Assembly (NCBI GenBank): GCA_004555205.1
Contig: SFIY01000007.1
Coordinates: forward strand, 62,001 to 126,000
Reading direction: 5' to 3'
Length of the DNA: 64,000 nucleotides
Origin: Clostridiales bacterium
GTDB taxonomy: Bacteria; Bacillota; Clostridia; Oscillospirales; Oscillospiraceae
Under the pieces are notes generated by a model, which was not told where the DNA came from, did not search any database, and was given only the letters and a program-made list of their open reading frames with translations. Position numbers and translations under genes: made by a program. Of the stretch, positions 53,431-63,200 are shown piece after piece (within the stretch, counting starts at the first letter, position 1; each line of letters begins with the position of its first letter).

Positions 53431-53876
53431 TCAAGCGGATTTCAGCAGGTTTTCTCGCATTTCTTCCATTGCCGCAATCAGTTCCTTTTCGGTCGGGATA
53501 TTGATAATCCCCACAGCAGTAAAAGAAATATCAATAGGAACGTGCTTTAAGCCGTCTTCACCCTTTTCGCTGTTATGGACTTCAATTCGCTTGATCAAAG
53601 TATTTACAATGGTGGGTGTTAATTCTTTTAAGTCAGTACACTCACGAACCGCCTCAAGAAAAACCTTTAAATCAATCTTTTCCTGTTCGGCTTTTCTGAC
53701 TGCCTGCTCGTCGTGTTCAACTGCGGCGAGCAGTTCTTTTTGTTCCTTTTCGTAGTTTGCAGACATACGGCAGAAGCGTTCATCGGAAATCTTGCCGAGC
53801 ACGTTGTCCTCATAAATACGCTCTATCAGCATATCAAGTTCTTTAATACGATGTTTGGCTTTTTCTATGCTGTTGC
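53431..53876 (-). pseudogene. C-terminal remnant of a TnpX-type serine recombinase (DUF4368)
   Basis: The frame reads NSIEKAKHRIKELDMLIERI, then YEDNVLGKISDERFCRMSAN and the end ELTPTIVNTLIKRIEVHN with the basic tail. This is the coiled-coil and DUF4368 end of Tn4451/ICE-type large serine recombinases. The catalytic and DNA-binding domains are absent; a stop lies just upstream of the fragment. It is the leftover of an excised or deleted element, unrelated in sequence to the recombinase at 38300. Confidence 0.85.
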
Positions 53877-54086
53877 ATCAATAATCAGAAGCTTAAACAA
53901 ATCGCTTTCAATAAACTCGCACGCTTCTCGGCTTGCAAAAACCATACGGGGATTGCGGGGAATCGAGTTTAGCTCTGCGCCGCATTTTTGTAAAATGCTT
54001 CTTGGGATGAAGTAGTAAAACGGAAGATACTCCGAGTTGCGAAACGGCGTGACCGAACCGTCCAGTCTTTTCAATTTAAATGGCAT
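53865..54086 (-). CDS. Unknown protein of mobile-element type, possibly truncated
   Basis: A 73-residue frame with a strong AAAGGAGG site before the ATG at 54086. It reads MPFKLKRLDGSVTPFRNSEY and later PRNPRMVFASREACEFIESD. The last residues (IDATA) overlap the start of the recombinase remnant in another frame, so the natural C-terminus was probably lost at the deletion junction. The family is not recognised; association with the recombinase relic suggests an element-borne gene. Confidence 0.55.
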   Translation of the reverse strand: MPFKLKRLDGSVTPFRNSEYLPFYYFIPRSILQKCGAELNSIPRNPRMVFASREACEFIESDLFKLLIIDATA

Positions 54087-54191
54087 AATTGATGCCTCCT
54101 TTCCAGAGGATAGCGTCCTCTATTAATCATTCGACACAAGCAACAATGAATTGTTCCTAATTTTCAAAAATAATTATATCATATTTTAGTG

Positions 54192-54363
54192 GATAAGGTA
54201 CAATAAGTTGCGCAAATTGAAAAAGAGATAAAGATAGACATGGTTTGCAGAACTCTGGTAGAATGAAGTTGCGACACACCATTCTGAAGGGAGTCTGTAA
54301 ACCATGTCCGAGAAAACTGTACAACTGAACGAAGAAGTAATCAAGGGTCAGCTTAAGGAAGTG
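54192..54363 (+). mobile_element. Left-end relic of an IS256-family element (copy 1)
   Basis: The left terminal region, leader and first about 19 codons of an IS256-type transposase (MSEKTVQLNEEVIKGQLKE, ATG at 54304) are present. The sequence then breaks off into unrelated DNA. It is nearly identical to the same part of the relic at 56641. Confidence 0.85.
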
Positions 54364-54495
54364 GAAAGTCTTACAATATTCAAGAGGAATTTATCTTTTG
54401 CTGGCTGTAAACATTTTGTGCGGCGGAATGGTGACGGATAAGTGTTTATACGATATGGCAAAAATGATATAATCGCCACAATAGGGGGGATTTCG

Positions 54496-55008
54496 TTGAT
54501 TATCTACTTACAGATGATAGAAGGCGATGAAGATAAATCCAAATTTGAACAGCTCTACACAATCTATAAGGGATTGATGTTCCATGTTGCCATAAATATC
54601 CTAAAGAACGAGTCTGATGCCGAAGATGCTGTTCATCAGGCATTTTTGTCCCTTATCGAGAATCTGGGTAAAATATCGGATGTTAAGTGTCCAAAAACCA
54701 GAGCTTATATCGTTATTATTACAGAATGGAAAGCAATAGATACCATTCGCAGCCGATCAAAAATGGCAGATATGGAATTTGAGGAGAGTACCTTTGGCAT
54801 TGAAATTCCATTACCCGGTGATCATAGTTTAGCTGATGCTATGGCACAGCTGCCAGCTACCTATCGCGAGATTCTATTGCTGCGCTATTATAATGGATAC
54901 TCTGTACGAGAAATATCATCTATGCTGCATATGAAAAAGGATACCGTACAAAAGCAGCTCTGGAGGGCCAAGACAGCTTTGCAAAAATATATGGAAGGAG
55001 ATGAATAG
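54496..55008 (+). CDS. ECF-type RNA polymerase sigma factor
   Basis: A 170-residue sigma factor starting at TTG 54496 (GGGGG site upstream). Region 2 reads LYTIYKGLMFHVAINILKNE and DAEDAVHQAFLSLIENL. Region 4 reads LPATYREILLLRYYNGYSVR and EISSMLHMKKDTVQKQLWRA. It is followed two bases later by a DUF4367 membrane protein, the usual sigma/anti-sigma pairing. Base composition is AT-rich, unlike the housekeeping genes, which suggests transfer with the surrounding IS relics. Confidence 0.9.
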   Translation: MIIYLQMIEGDEDKSKFEQLYTIYKGLMFHVAINILKNESDAEDAVHQAFLSLIENLGKISDVKCPKTRAYIVIITEWKAIDTIRSRSKMADMEFEESTFGIEIPLPGDHSLADAMAQLPATYREILLLRYYNGYSVREISSMLHMKKDTVQKQLWRAKTALQKYMEGDE

Positions 55009-55009
55009 A

Positions 55010-55711
55010 ATGTCCAGCATGATATGGTCGGAACAAGAACTGTCCAACGCTGCAAAGTGTGTGGCAGAGTCCATGCTCACTTCATTCCCATCTCCCAGTG
55101 AATGTGAACATACATTTTCCGATGATTTTGAACATAGTATGGAGTCATTACGAAGAAAAAGCAGGCGCAAGGTTGCTGCGCACAAAATGTGGCAGCGTGT
55201 TGCGGCGATACTAATTGTGGCGATTTTGTCTGTCAGCACATGGCTGACAGTTGACGTACAGGCAAGAGAGCGTGTTTTCAAGTGGTTTAAAGAGGTTTAT
55301 GAAGACATGACAGTATATCATTTTGAAGGTGATGAGGCAGATAAAGCCAGATTGGAATACGATCTTACATGGTTGCCAAAGGGGTTTGTATTGCAAGAGC
55401 GCTTCGTCAGTGGAACTCAGCGCTGTGACATTTATATAAATGATGTAAGCGATGAAGTCTTTCTTGTTGAATGTACGTTTATGGATAATACCGCCATGAC
55501 AATAACAGCGCACGGTGATGCTGATCCGGTTATCTATGATATCAATGAAATTCCCGGCGAATTCTATGGTGCAGACGAAAACTCTGCCAATCAAGTTTTG
55601 ATCTGGGTGGATGAAGACAATGCTATGGTATTTACTGTTCAGGGCAACATCTCAGAGCAGGACATAGTGCACATAGCCAGGGGTGTAATTCTGTCGAAAT
55701 CTACAAAATAA
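55010..55711 (+). CDS. DUF4367 membrane protein, putative anti-sigma factor
   Basis: A 233-residue protein. Residues 1-65 are cytoplasmic, with SRRKVAAHKMWQRVAAILIV leading into one membrane segment (about 63-83). The external part contains a DUF4367 domain (YDLTWLPKGFVLQERF, then VFTVQGNISEQDIVHIA). Partners of ECF sigma factors of this type hold the sigma at the membrane until a signal arrives. The ATG at 55010 suits the AAGGAG site at 54994; 55001 is an alternative. Confidence 0.82.
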   Translation: MSSMIWSEQELSNAAKCVAESMLTSFPSPSECEHTFSDDFEHSMESLRRKSRRKVAAHKMWQRVAAILIVAILSVSTWLTVDVQARERVFKWFKEVYEDMTVYHFEGDEADKARLEYDLTWLPKGFVLQERFVSGTQRCDIYINDVSDEVFLVECTFMDNTAMTITAHGDADPVIYDINEIPGEFYGADENSANQVLIWVDEDNAMVFTVQGNISEQDIVHIARGVILSKSTK

Positions 55712-55736
55712 AAAATATCATCAATACAGTGTCCTA

Positions 55737-55796
55737 AAAACACTCTCTTTCCCCGTTCTATGTTATAAACAAGAATAGAGAAAGGGAGTGTTTTTT
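55737..55796 (+). terminator. Hairpin and T-run at the end of the sigma operon
   Basis: AAAACACTCTCTTT (55737-55750) pairs with AAAGGGAGTGTTTT (55781-55794), further pairing in the loop flanks, then T-run. The right arm also contains the ribosome site of the next gene, so one structure may both end transcription and hide that site. Confidence 0.7.
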
Positions 55797-56153
55797 TTGA
55801 AACGTAAACTACTTGCATGCACATTGTTAATTTGTACAATCCTATCCTGCCTAACAGTTGCTCATGCCGCTTCGGCTCGTTATTCAGCCCCTACGGCTAC
55901 GTTGTCATTTAACGGGACCACAGCCACATGCGGTGTAACCATTTCAGAACCCGGCAAGACAATTCATGCAACGATGCAGCTTTGGCAAGGCATTACATTC
56001 GTGGACTCGTGGAGCGGAAGCGGTATATCCTGTATCAATCTATCCAAAACGCATAGTGTTACAAAAGGAAAAACCTATACATTATAAGCAACATATACCC
56101 TAAATGGAACAAGCCATACAGCAACACCCGTGACCAAAACATGTCCTTGGTGA
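55797..56153 (+). pseudogene. Small secreted protein gene with an in-frame stop
   Basis: The TTG start at 55797 follows GGGAG. The signal peptide is MKRKLLACTLLICTILSC up to AHAA, and the mature part is beta-rich (YSAPTATLSFNGTTATCGVT). The frame meets TAA at 56085 after GKTYTL but continues sensibly with ATYTLNGTSHTATPVTKTCP and a stop at 56153. Length and continuity suggest one nonsense mutation in a gene of 118 codons. Function unknown; it may be a target of the upstream sigma factor. Confidence 0.65.
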
Positions 56154-56273
56154 ACTGTCACGCGAATGAAAGAGAAATAAGGTGATTCCGATGGGCTGTC
56201 CAGCCGGTAATGAGGCGATAGAAGCCGGTAAGATTTACGGCCATTGGTTTTGAGTGAAAAGGAGGAGTTATTG

Positions 56274-56596
56274 ATGAATATACCATTCGAGAAACGGCTA
56301 CTGCTATCATTATCTGCGATTGGCATTCTTGTTCTTTTTGGATACACAAATGGCCATTCGGAGTTAGGTTTCCTGATTGCACAACTCGCTGTAGGCTGTC
56401 TGTTATATATGCCTTTTGTAATTATAAATATTCTTTAGTTATTGTTGGAGCAATCCTTATATTGTGGAATATTTATTTGAACTATTTGCCGAATCTACCA
56501 CTTACCCACTGTAGGTTATATGCAAGTATAGCTGTTTTCATCATCGGTTTCATTCAAATGCTACGACTGAGAAATAAAGCTGCAAACCCAAAATAA
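56274..56596 (+). pseudogene. Frameshifted small membrane protein
   Basis: With AAGGAGG before the ATG at 56274, the first 54 codons read MNIPFEKRLLLSLSAIGILV and a second hydrophobic stretch, then stop at 56438. In the -1 frame the protein continues as LVIVGAILILWNIYLNYL and VFIIGFIQMLRLRNKAANPK to a stop at 56596. Together they would form a four-segment membrane protein of about 107 residues. One base change in a T-rich run broke it, unless frameshifting is programmed. Confidence 0.6.
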
Positions 56597-56640
56597 AAAA
56601 GTTTTTTTCAGCTCTGGACTGATATTTAGCTGCAAAGGCA

Positions 56641-57128
56641 GATAAGGTACAATAAGTTGCGCAAAATTGAAAAAAAGATAGACATGGTTTGCAGAACTCT
56701 GGTAGAATGAAGTTGCGACACACCATTCTGAAAGGAGTCTGTAAACCATGTCCGAGAAGATTGTACAGCTAAACGAAGAAGTAATCAAGGGGCAATTGAA
56801 AGAATTGGTCCGAGGACAGCGTTGAGGAAACGCTGACTTACTGTGATTTTCCCTATGAGCATTGGACGCGGATCCGCACCAACAATGTAATCGAACGGCT
56901 AAACCGGGAGATTCGCCGCAGGACAAGGGTGGTGGGCACATTCCCGGATGGCAATTCTGCTCTGATGCTGGTTTGTGCCCGGCTGCGCCATGTGGCCGGT
57001 ACCCAGTGGGGCAACAAAAAGTACATGAACATGAAGCACTTAGAGGCGACGCCGGAAGACGCCTCTATTGCCGGCTGACTTCATTCAGCCGGAGTCTGCA
57101 AACGAATTTGCGCATAGTTTTTGACGGT
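56641..57128 (+). mobile_element. Internally deleted IS256-family element (copy 2)
   Basis: Both ends survive: the left end with TTGCGCAAA and the right end with TTTGCGCA in inverted orientation, plus matching GTTTGCAGA motifs inside. The transposase is reduced to its first about 30 codons (MSEKIVQLNEEVIKGQLKEL, then an extra C breaks the frame) joined to the last about 75 codons (YCDFPYEHWTRIRTNNVIER, LNREIRRRTRVVGTFPDG) ending at 57078. The central DDE region is gone. At about 490 bp it has the form of a non-autonomous derivative that an intact relative could still move. Confidence 0.85.
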
Positions 57129-57171
57129 GCCTGCTCTATATGCGGATGCTGAATTTTATTATAGTATAGAT

Positions 57172-57218
57172 CACGACCCCACCCTGCGGCTACTGCCAAG
57201 GGTGGGGTCGTGTTTTTA
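57172..57218 (+). terminator. Strong hairpin downstream of the giant gene
   Basis: Perfect 14-bp stem CACGACCCCACCCT/AGGGTGGGGTCGTG with a 13-base loop; a T-run follows on the plus strand. It lies 38 bases past the stop of the leftward giant gene and may also end that transcript. Confidence 0.75.
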
Positions 57219-57249
57219 TTTGCTGTAGCAGCATAGCTGTCGGGATTAA

Positions 57250-60200
57250 TTACTCCTCACGCTTCCTGCCGTACAGCACTATGCCGGAGGCTGTTAGCGA
57301 CAGGCACAGCAGAGCAATCCACAGCTCAACATGGCTTCCGTCGGCGGTCTTGACGCTGTCATCGGGCTTATCCGGAGTGTTGGGAACATCGGTAGACTGC
57401 TTGGAACCGCAGTTCTTGCAGATGCCGTCTTCATAGTCGTGGCCCGTGGGCTGGATTACTTCGGTTTCAATCTCATTGCAATCACAGGAGCGCATTCTTT
57501 GGCCGGGATCGGTACAGGTGGGCGACTTGGTAATGACCCATTCGCCGAAATTATGGCTGTGCTGCTCCATCATATCACCGCAGACAACATCTGCGCGGTC
57601 GCGGATACGAATGCGCGGTGCGATGGGTGTTCCGTCGGAGAGAGTGAAGGTATTGTCATAAGATGCAAGACCCGTAACGGTGATCTCTCGGCCAACCTCA
57701 GCGTTAACGACATCCTTGCCGGTAGTGATGTAGCCGTCAATGAACACACGGCATTCATCGCCGTTTGAGTCCTTGACAATTATGGTCTGTACCAGTCCGT
57801 CAGCCATCTCAACACGGGTTATCTGCCCCTTGACGGTTATCAGACTACCAAGCACGCTGCCGTCATTGACCTGCTTTGAGGTGACCGGAGTGGGTACAAC
57901 GGGAGTTTCCTCTCCTATCTTCTCAATGTCGGTAACGGCAAGCTGGCGTTCGCCCTGATAAGAGCTCGTTGTGCCGGTAATGCGAACCTTATCGCCGATC
58001 TTGAAGTTGCCGGCAACGGGGAAGCAGTTGATACCTGCGGTGTCATCCTGGACATAGATGCAGTCAAAGAATGCCGTATCCTTATCGTAGCCGGAGGCAT
58101 TGGAGGTAACGATACCCTCAACGGTGTACTTGATGTTTTCGTCTTTCTCTGCCTGAACCACCTTGATGGGAGTAACGGTAATGGGATTAATCATGCGCAG
58201 GAGGTTTTCGCAGATCCTGTAGTTGGAGTAGTTTTTCTCGGCACCGTTATCAAGCTGTGCCTGAACCTCGAAGTTGGACATGAAGGCTGCGCCGGAGACA
58301 ATTATCATACCCTTACCGTCAAGCTGCTCGCTTGCCATCACAATCAGGCGATTATCGCCGTCGGCGTAGGCATACTTGGGAGTCTTGTCACCGCCGAGGC
58401 CGTCATTGTCAACATCCACGGAGTAGGTGGTGGCGTGGCCGTAGACCACGGGGGAGACGGTGGTGGGCAGGGCCGAGGTGGGATTGCCAGCAGCATCCAC
58501 GGCATAGATGGAGGCGCCGCCGTAGTGGCTGAATCTCTCGGTGTATAGCTTGTCATAGGGATTCTCGGGGTCAACTATCACTCCGTCGGTCAGCAGATTT
58601 TCGGTGTTGTAGGTGCTGAAGTACAGACGCCACTTATCAACGCCGTCGGCTGCGCTGCGAACATCGTCATAGGTCGCGTCGTCGCCAATTCGCAGGCTTG
58701 AACCGAGTGCTGCCAGCACCTCGTTTTGTGTGGCTGCCATATGCTTGATGTCGGGGTTCTTCTGAATAACATCATAGTTTTCGTAGTTATCAGACCAGCC
58801 TGCCAAAATCACGATGCCGCCTCTTGTGTTGAACGCCGCAATAGCAGCAAGCTCATCTGCTGAGTAGGTCCTGGGATCACTCTGCGCAGCTGCCAGACGG
58901 CGGGAAGGTGCGGTGAGAATGAGCGCCTTGTATTTTGGGTTGCCGCAGGCTGCGATGAGATCCTCGGAGGTGTTCAGCTGCACGGTGCGCACACTGTAAT
59001 CGGAGGCAAGCTCACCGAAGTTGCCCATGGAGTCCTTGTAGTTGCCTGCAACATACTCGTTGTAGTGGGAAGCGTCAATGCCTATGTACACGAGCTTCTC
59101 GGCATCCTGAACATCAAGCTCCACGGTCTTTGTGAAGGTGTACTCGTTGTTGCCCTGCTTTACAACGGCGGTCACGGTGACGGTGGTAACACGGGCCTTG
59201 TCCGGAGTCCACTTAAACGGAATATCCAGAGTGCTGCTTGCAGCCAGAGTATAGCCGGTGTTATCAACTCCGATGCTCACGCCGCCGATGGTGTAGGACA
59301 GTGCGGTGACAGTGGCATCGGTAGCCTCGCTGTTAAACAAAGTTGTGGTCAAAGTCAGTTCCTCGCCGGTGACGGGAGTGGAGGTGCCGCATACAAAGTT
59401 GGAGATACCGAGCTTGAGCATATCGCCGACCCAAACAGGGGAGGTGACAGCCAAGTCACCGTCTGCTTCGGTTACGCGGACAAAGTAGTAGCTGTAATTG
59501 GGATCAAGCGTTAAGGACAGCGTGCCGGAGGCGAGCTCCGCTGCACTGCTCCAGGTGTGAACGACTCTGCCGGAGTTTGCGATTATCTCGACCTTGGCGA
59601 TTGAATCGGTCTTGTCGGGATCGCTGACCGAAATCTCAAAGTCAAGCGCGCTGGGGACCTCGGAGAGAATGGAGCCCATCATGCTGCCGTTAACGGTGTA
59701 GCCGAGCTCAAGGTTCTTGTCCTCGGTGGCGTACATGCGTCTTTCGCGGATAGCCTCGTAGATACCTTCCTCGGTGAAATTATCGGTGATGATGACATCA
59801 CGGGCGTCATTTGCATTGCCCCATTTGCCCTTGTGGTTGTCCTGATTATTGGTGGGTGCTACATGCCAGCCCTTATCAAGAGCCATAATATAGTATTCAT
59901 AGCTGGGGAAGTAGCCGCCTGCACCGATCTGACCTTCGCCGTTGCCGACTTCAACCATATATATACGGGAGTCGATAACGCCGTCCCAGTAAGCGAAATC
60001 GGAGAAGGTGCCGAAGGTGGTGCCGGGGTGATTTAGCTGGCTGATGGAGCTTGAACCCTCGGGTCTGCTGAGCAGCTCGTAGTACGCTTTAATACCGGCA
60101 TCGTTGGTCTTGTTGTTCAGCGTTGAATTGTTGCGTGAAACGATACCGGGGGTGTTGAAGGTGTTGATATGGCCGGGACCGCCGGACCAAGTCATCTCAA

Positions 60201-63200
60201 AGCCGCCGATGGCGATAACGCCGGTCTGCGCATTGTTGAAGTCTGCGATCTTGTCCTTGTATTCCTTCCAGCGCTGCTGGCTGTAGGATGATGCAAGGCT
60301 CATGTCGTAGAGTGCGCCCTCGGGGTTGGCGGCGGAGGTGGTGTCAAAGTAGTTGGAGTGGTCGGTGAAGGCAACAAACTGAACATTTGCGCTGTCGGGC
60401 AGGTTCTTTACATAGTCAAGTGCGCTGTCAAGCGTGCCGGAGCCGTCGGAATACTGGGTGTGAGAGTGAAGCTGGCCGAAGTACAACTGATACTGTGCCT
60501 TGCCAACGATGAAGTACCAGTTCAGCGTGGCTGATTTGCCGTCCTTGCGGGTGACGGTGAGCTGAACATTCACACGGCCGTCTGCCATGTCCCCGTTGGG
60601 AGTATAGCTGACCTTGCCGTTTTCATAGGTGGCCTTGACCGCTTTCTCATTGACGGTCAGCTCGATAGCGGGCTCGTTACCTGCGTTAATAATAGTTGCA
60701 CCGATGGTAGGACGCTTATTATCGCCGGTCTCGGAACGTTCGGCAGGCAGCGGGTTTGCAATGGACGGCGCGTCCACGACATCTATTTCGACCTTGGAGC
60801 TTATGTCAACGCCCTTATTGTCCTTACCGGTGATGACTACGGTCAGCTTGTCGCCGGAGATCATCGCCTTGGGAATGGTGACGGAGTATTTACCGTCCTC
60901 GCCCTTGGTGACATTAAGCGATTTGTCGCCGAGCCTTGCGGAGAGTTCACCGTTCACACCGAAGGGATCGTCAACAAAGAAGCTCAGCTCATAATCCTGA
61001 CCGACATAGGCAGGAGGCAGTGTGCCGAGTACGATGCAGGGAGCGTTCACGATGCCGTCGATGACGGTCACATCGCTTGCAACGGGGTAGAAGTTGAACG
61101 AATAGATGGTGTAATCGGTGACGGTCGCCTTGTTCATGGAGTAGACCTTGAAGCTGTCGCTGTAATACTCAAGCCACTGGCTGTAGCCCTTATACTTTGC
61201 GGTGCGGCTTTCCATCTCATAGCCGCCCACGCCGCCGGAGCAGGTGCGTACCAGCCAATCGGCATCTTCGCTTGCGGTCTTGGTGTAGAAGGCGTTGTTG
61301 CCTGTACCGTTGGCACACAGATAGCCGTAGGATTCGTTATAGAAGCGGAGGTATTCGCCGTTCGCCTCTACAGTGAACACGGCAGCACCGTTGCCTGTGG
61401 TGAGCTTGCCGTCGGCAATGGTGGCCGCTGCCTTGGTAATGGAGGGACTTTCAGCGTTGTCGTCCTGCTTTGCCAGAGCAGCGCCTGCGTTGGCGTTGTA
61501 GATGACCACCTTGCTGCCGGGAGCCAGGGGGTTATCAGAGGGCGTATCCGAGCCGTCGTCTGCGACCAGATAGAACTGCTGAGCAAACAGAGCCTCATCG
61601 CCTATCTTGGAGAAACTGCTCCAGTTGCCCTTGTCGGCGTACCATTCAAGATAGTTGCCACGGACTGTATTTTTAATGTAGAAGCAGTCGGAGGTTGCTG
61701 CCTTCTCAAGCTGCCATGCGGTGTTCACATCGTCCAGCGGTGTGCTGGTGAACTTTGCGCCCATGGAGAGCTTCTTGCCGTCTGCGGTGGAGAAGGTGTA
61801 GCTTCCGTCGGCATTATCGCCGTCAGACAGGCTGGTGACAATGCCGCTCTTCTGCACCTTGAAGAAGGCCTGAGCAAACAGAGCCTCATCGTTAACTTTG
61901 TAATAACTGCTCCAGTTGTCCTTATCGGCATACCATTCGAGGTAGTTTCCGCGAACGGCATTCTTTATATAGTAGCAGCCTGCGGTCTTTGCTTCTTCAA
62001 GCTGCCATGCGGTGTTTACATCGTCCAGCGGAGTGCTGCCGTAGCTTGTACCCATGGAAAGCTTCTTGCCGTCTGCTGTGGAGAAGGTGTAGCTTCCGTC
62101 GGCATTGACGCCGACCGTCCAGATATCCGCATCGTTGAAGCCAGCGAGTTTGCCGCCGTCGAGAGTCACATCGGTACCTTTGTTGTAGTAGCCGGTGTAC
62201 TCGGTGGACAGAGCCTTCAGATTGGCGGGGTTATAAATGACGACCTGATCACCGTCCTTGAGCGGAGCTGTGGGGGTGTCGGGTGTACCCGGAGTGTCGG
62301 GAGTATCGGTCTCGATTACCAGATAGAGCTGCAGCTCAAAGGCATCGCCGGTGCCGGTGTAGGCACTCCAGTTGTTGTTAACGGCATACCACTGGAGGCG
62401 GTACTTGTCGGTGCGGGTTGCGTTGTCAATATAGAATGTCGCATCCTTGCCTTCTACCGCAGTGATCTTCCAGTTCGGATTTACCTCGTCAAGAGGAGTG
62501 CTGGTATACTTTGCACCCATTGCCAGCTTCTTGCCGTCTGCTGTGGAGAAGGTGTAAGTGCCGTCGGCGTTAATTCCCAGCGTCCACTTGTCGGCATCGG
62601 TAAAGCCTGTGAGCTTGCCGTCGGTCAGGGTCACGTCGGTGCCCATGTTGTAGAAACCGTTATATTCGGTGGACAGGGTCTTACCGAACTTGGGGTTGAA
62701 CACCACCACGGTGTCCCCATCCTGAAGCATGGACAGGTCGGAGATGATGCCGCTCTGGCGGGCGGGGGTGACCTCCAGCCGGTAGATACTGGGGAGCAGC
62801 ATGCTCACATTGGTGGCCGAGGTGTAGTTCATGAACCGTGGGGCATTGACATTGTACAGGATGCGGCCGCAGGCCGTATCCGTGCTGGCCACTGTGGCCA
62901 GTCCGCTGGCGTCAATGTCGATGGTCCATGTGCCGGTGCCGTTTGCGGCATCGTTCAGGGCCTTGGCCTGCTTGGTGTAAATCTGCTTTCCGCCGGACGT
63001 GGTAAGCGTCCACTTGCCGGCCTCACCGCCCAGTGTGAATATCTCCACATTTTCGGCTGGGTCTGTGGGGTCGGTTTCAATACTTGTGAACAATTTACCG
63101 GACAGATTGCCCGCAGCGTAGGTCTTGCCGTTGGCAGACGCCGCGAGAATGATCTGGTCGCCGGCCTTCAGCGTGGAGGCGTCCGTTACCAGCGTCGCCT

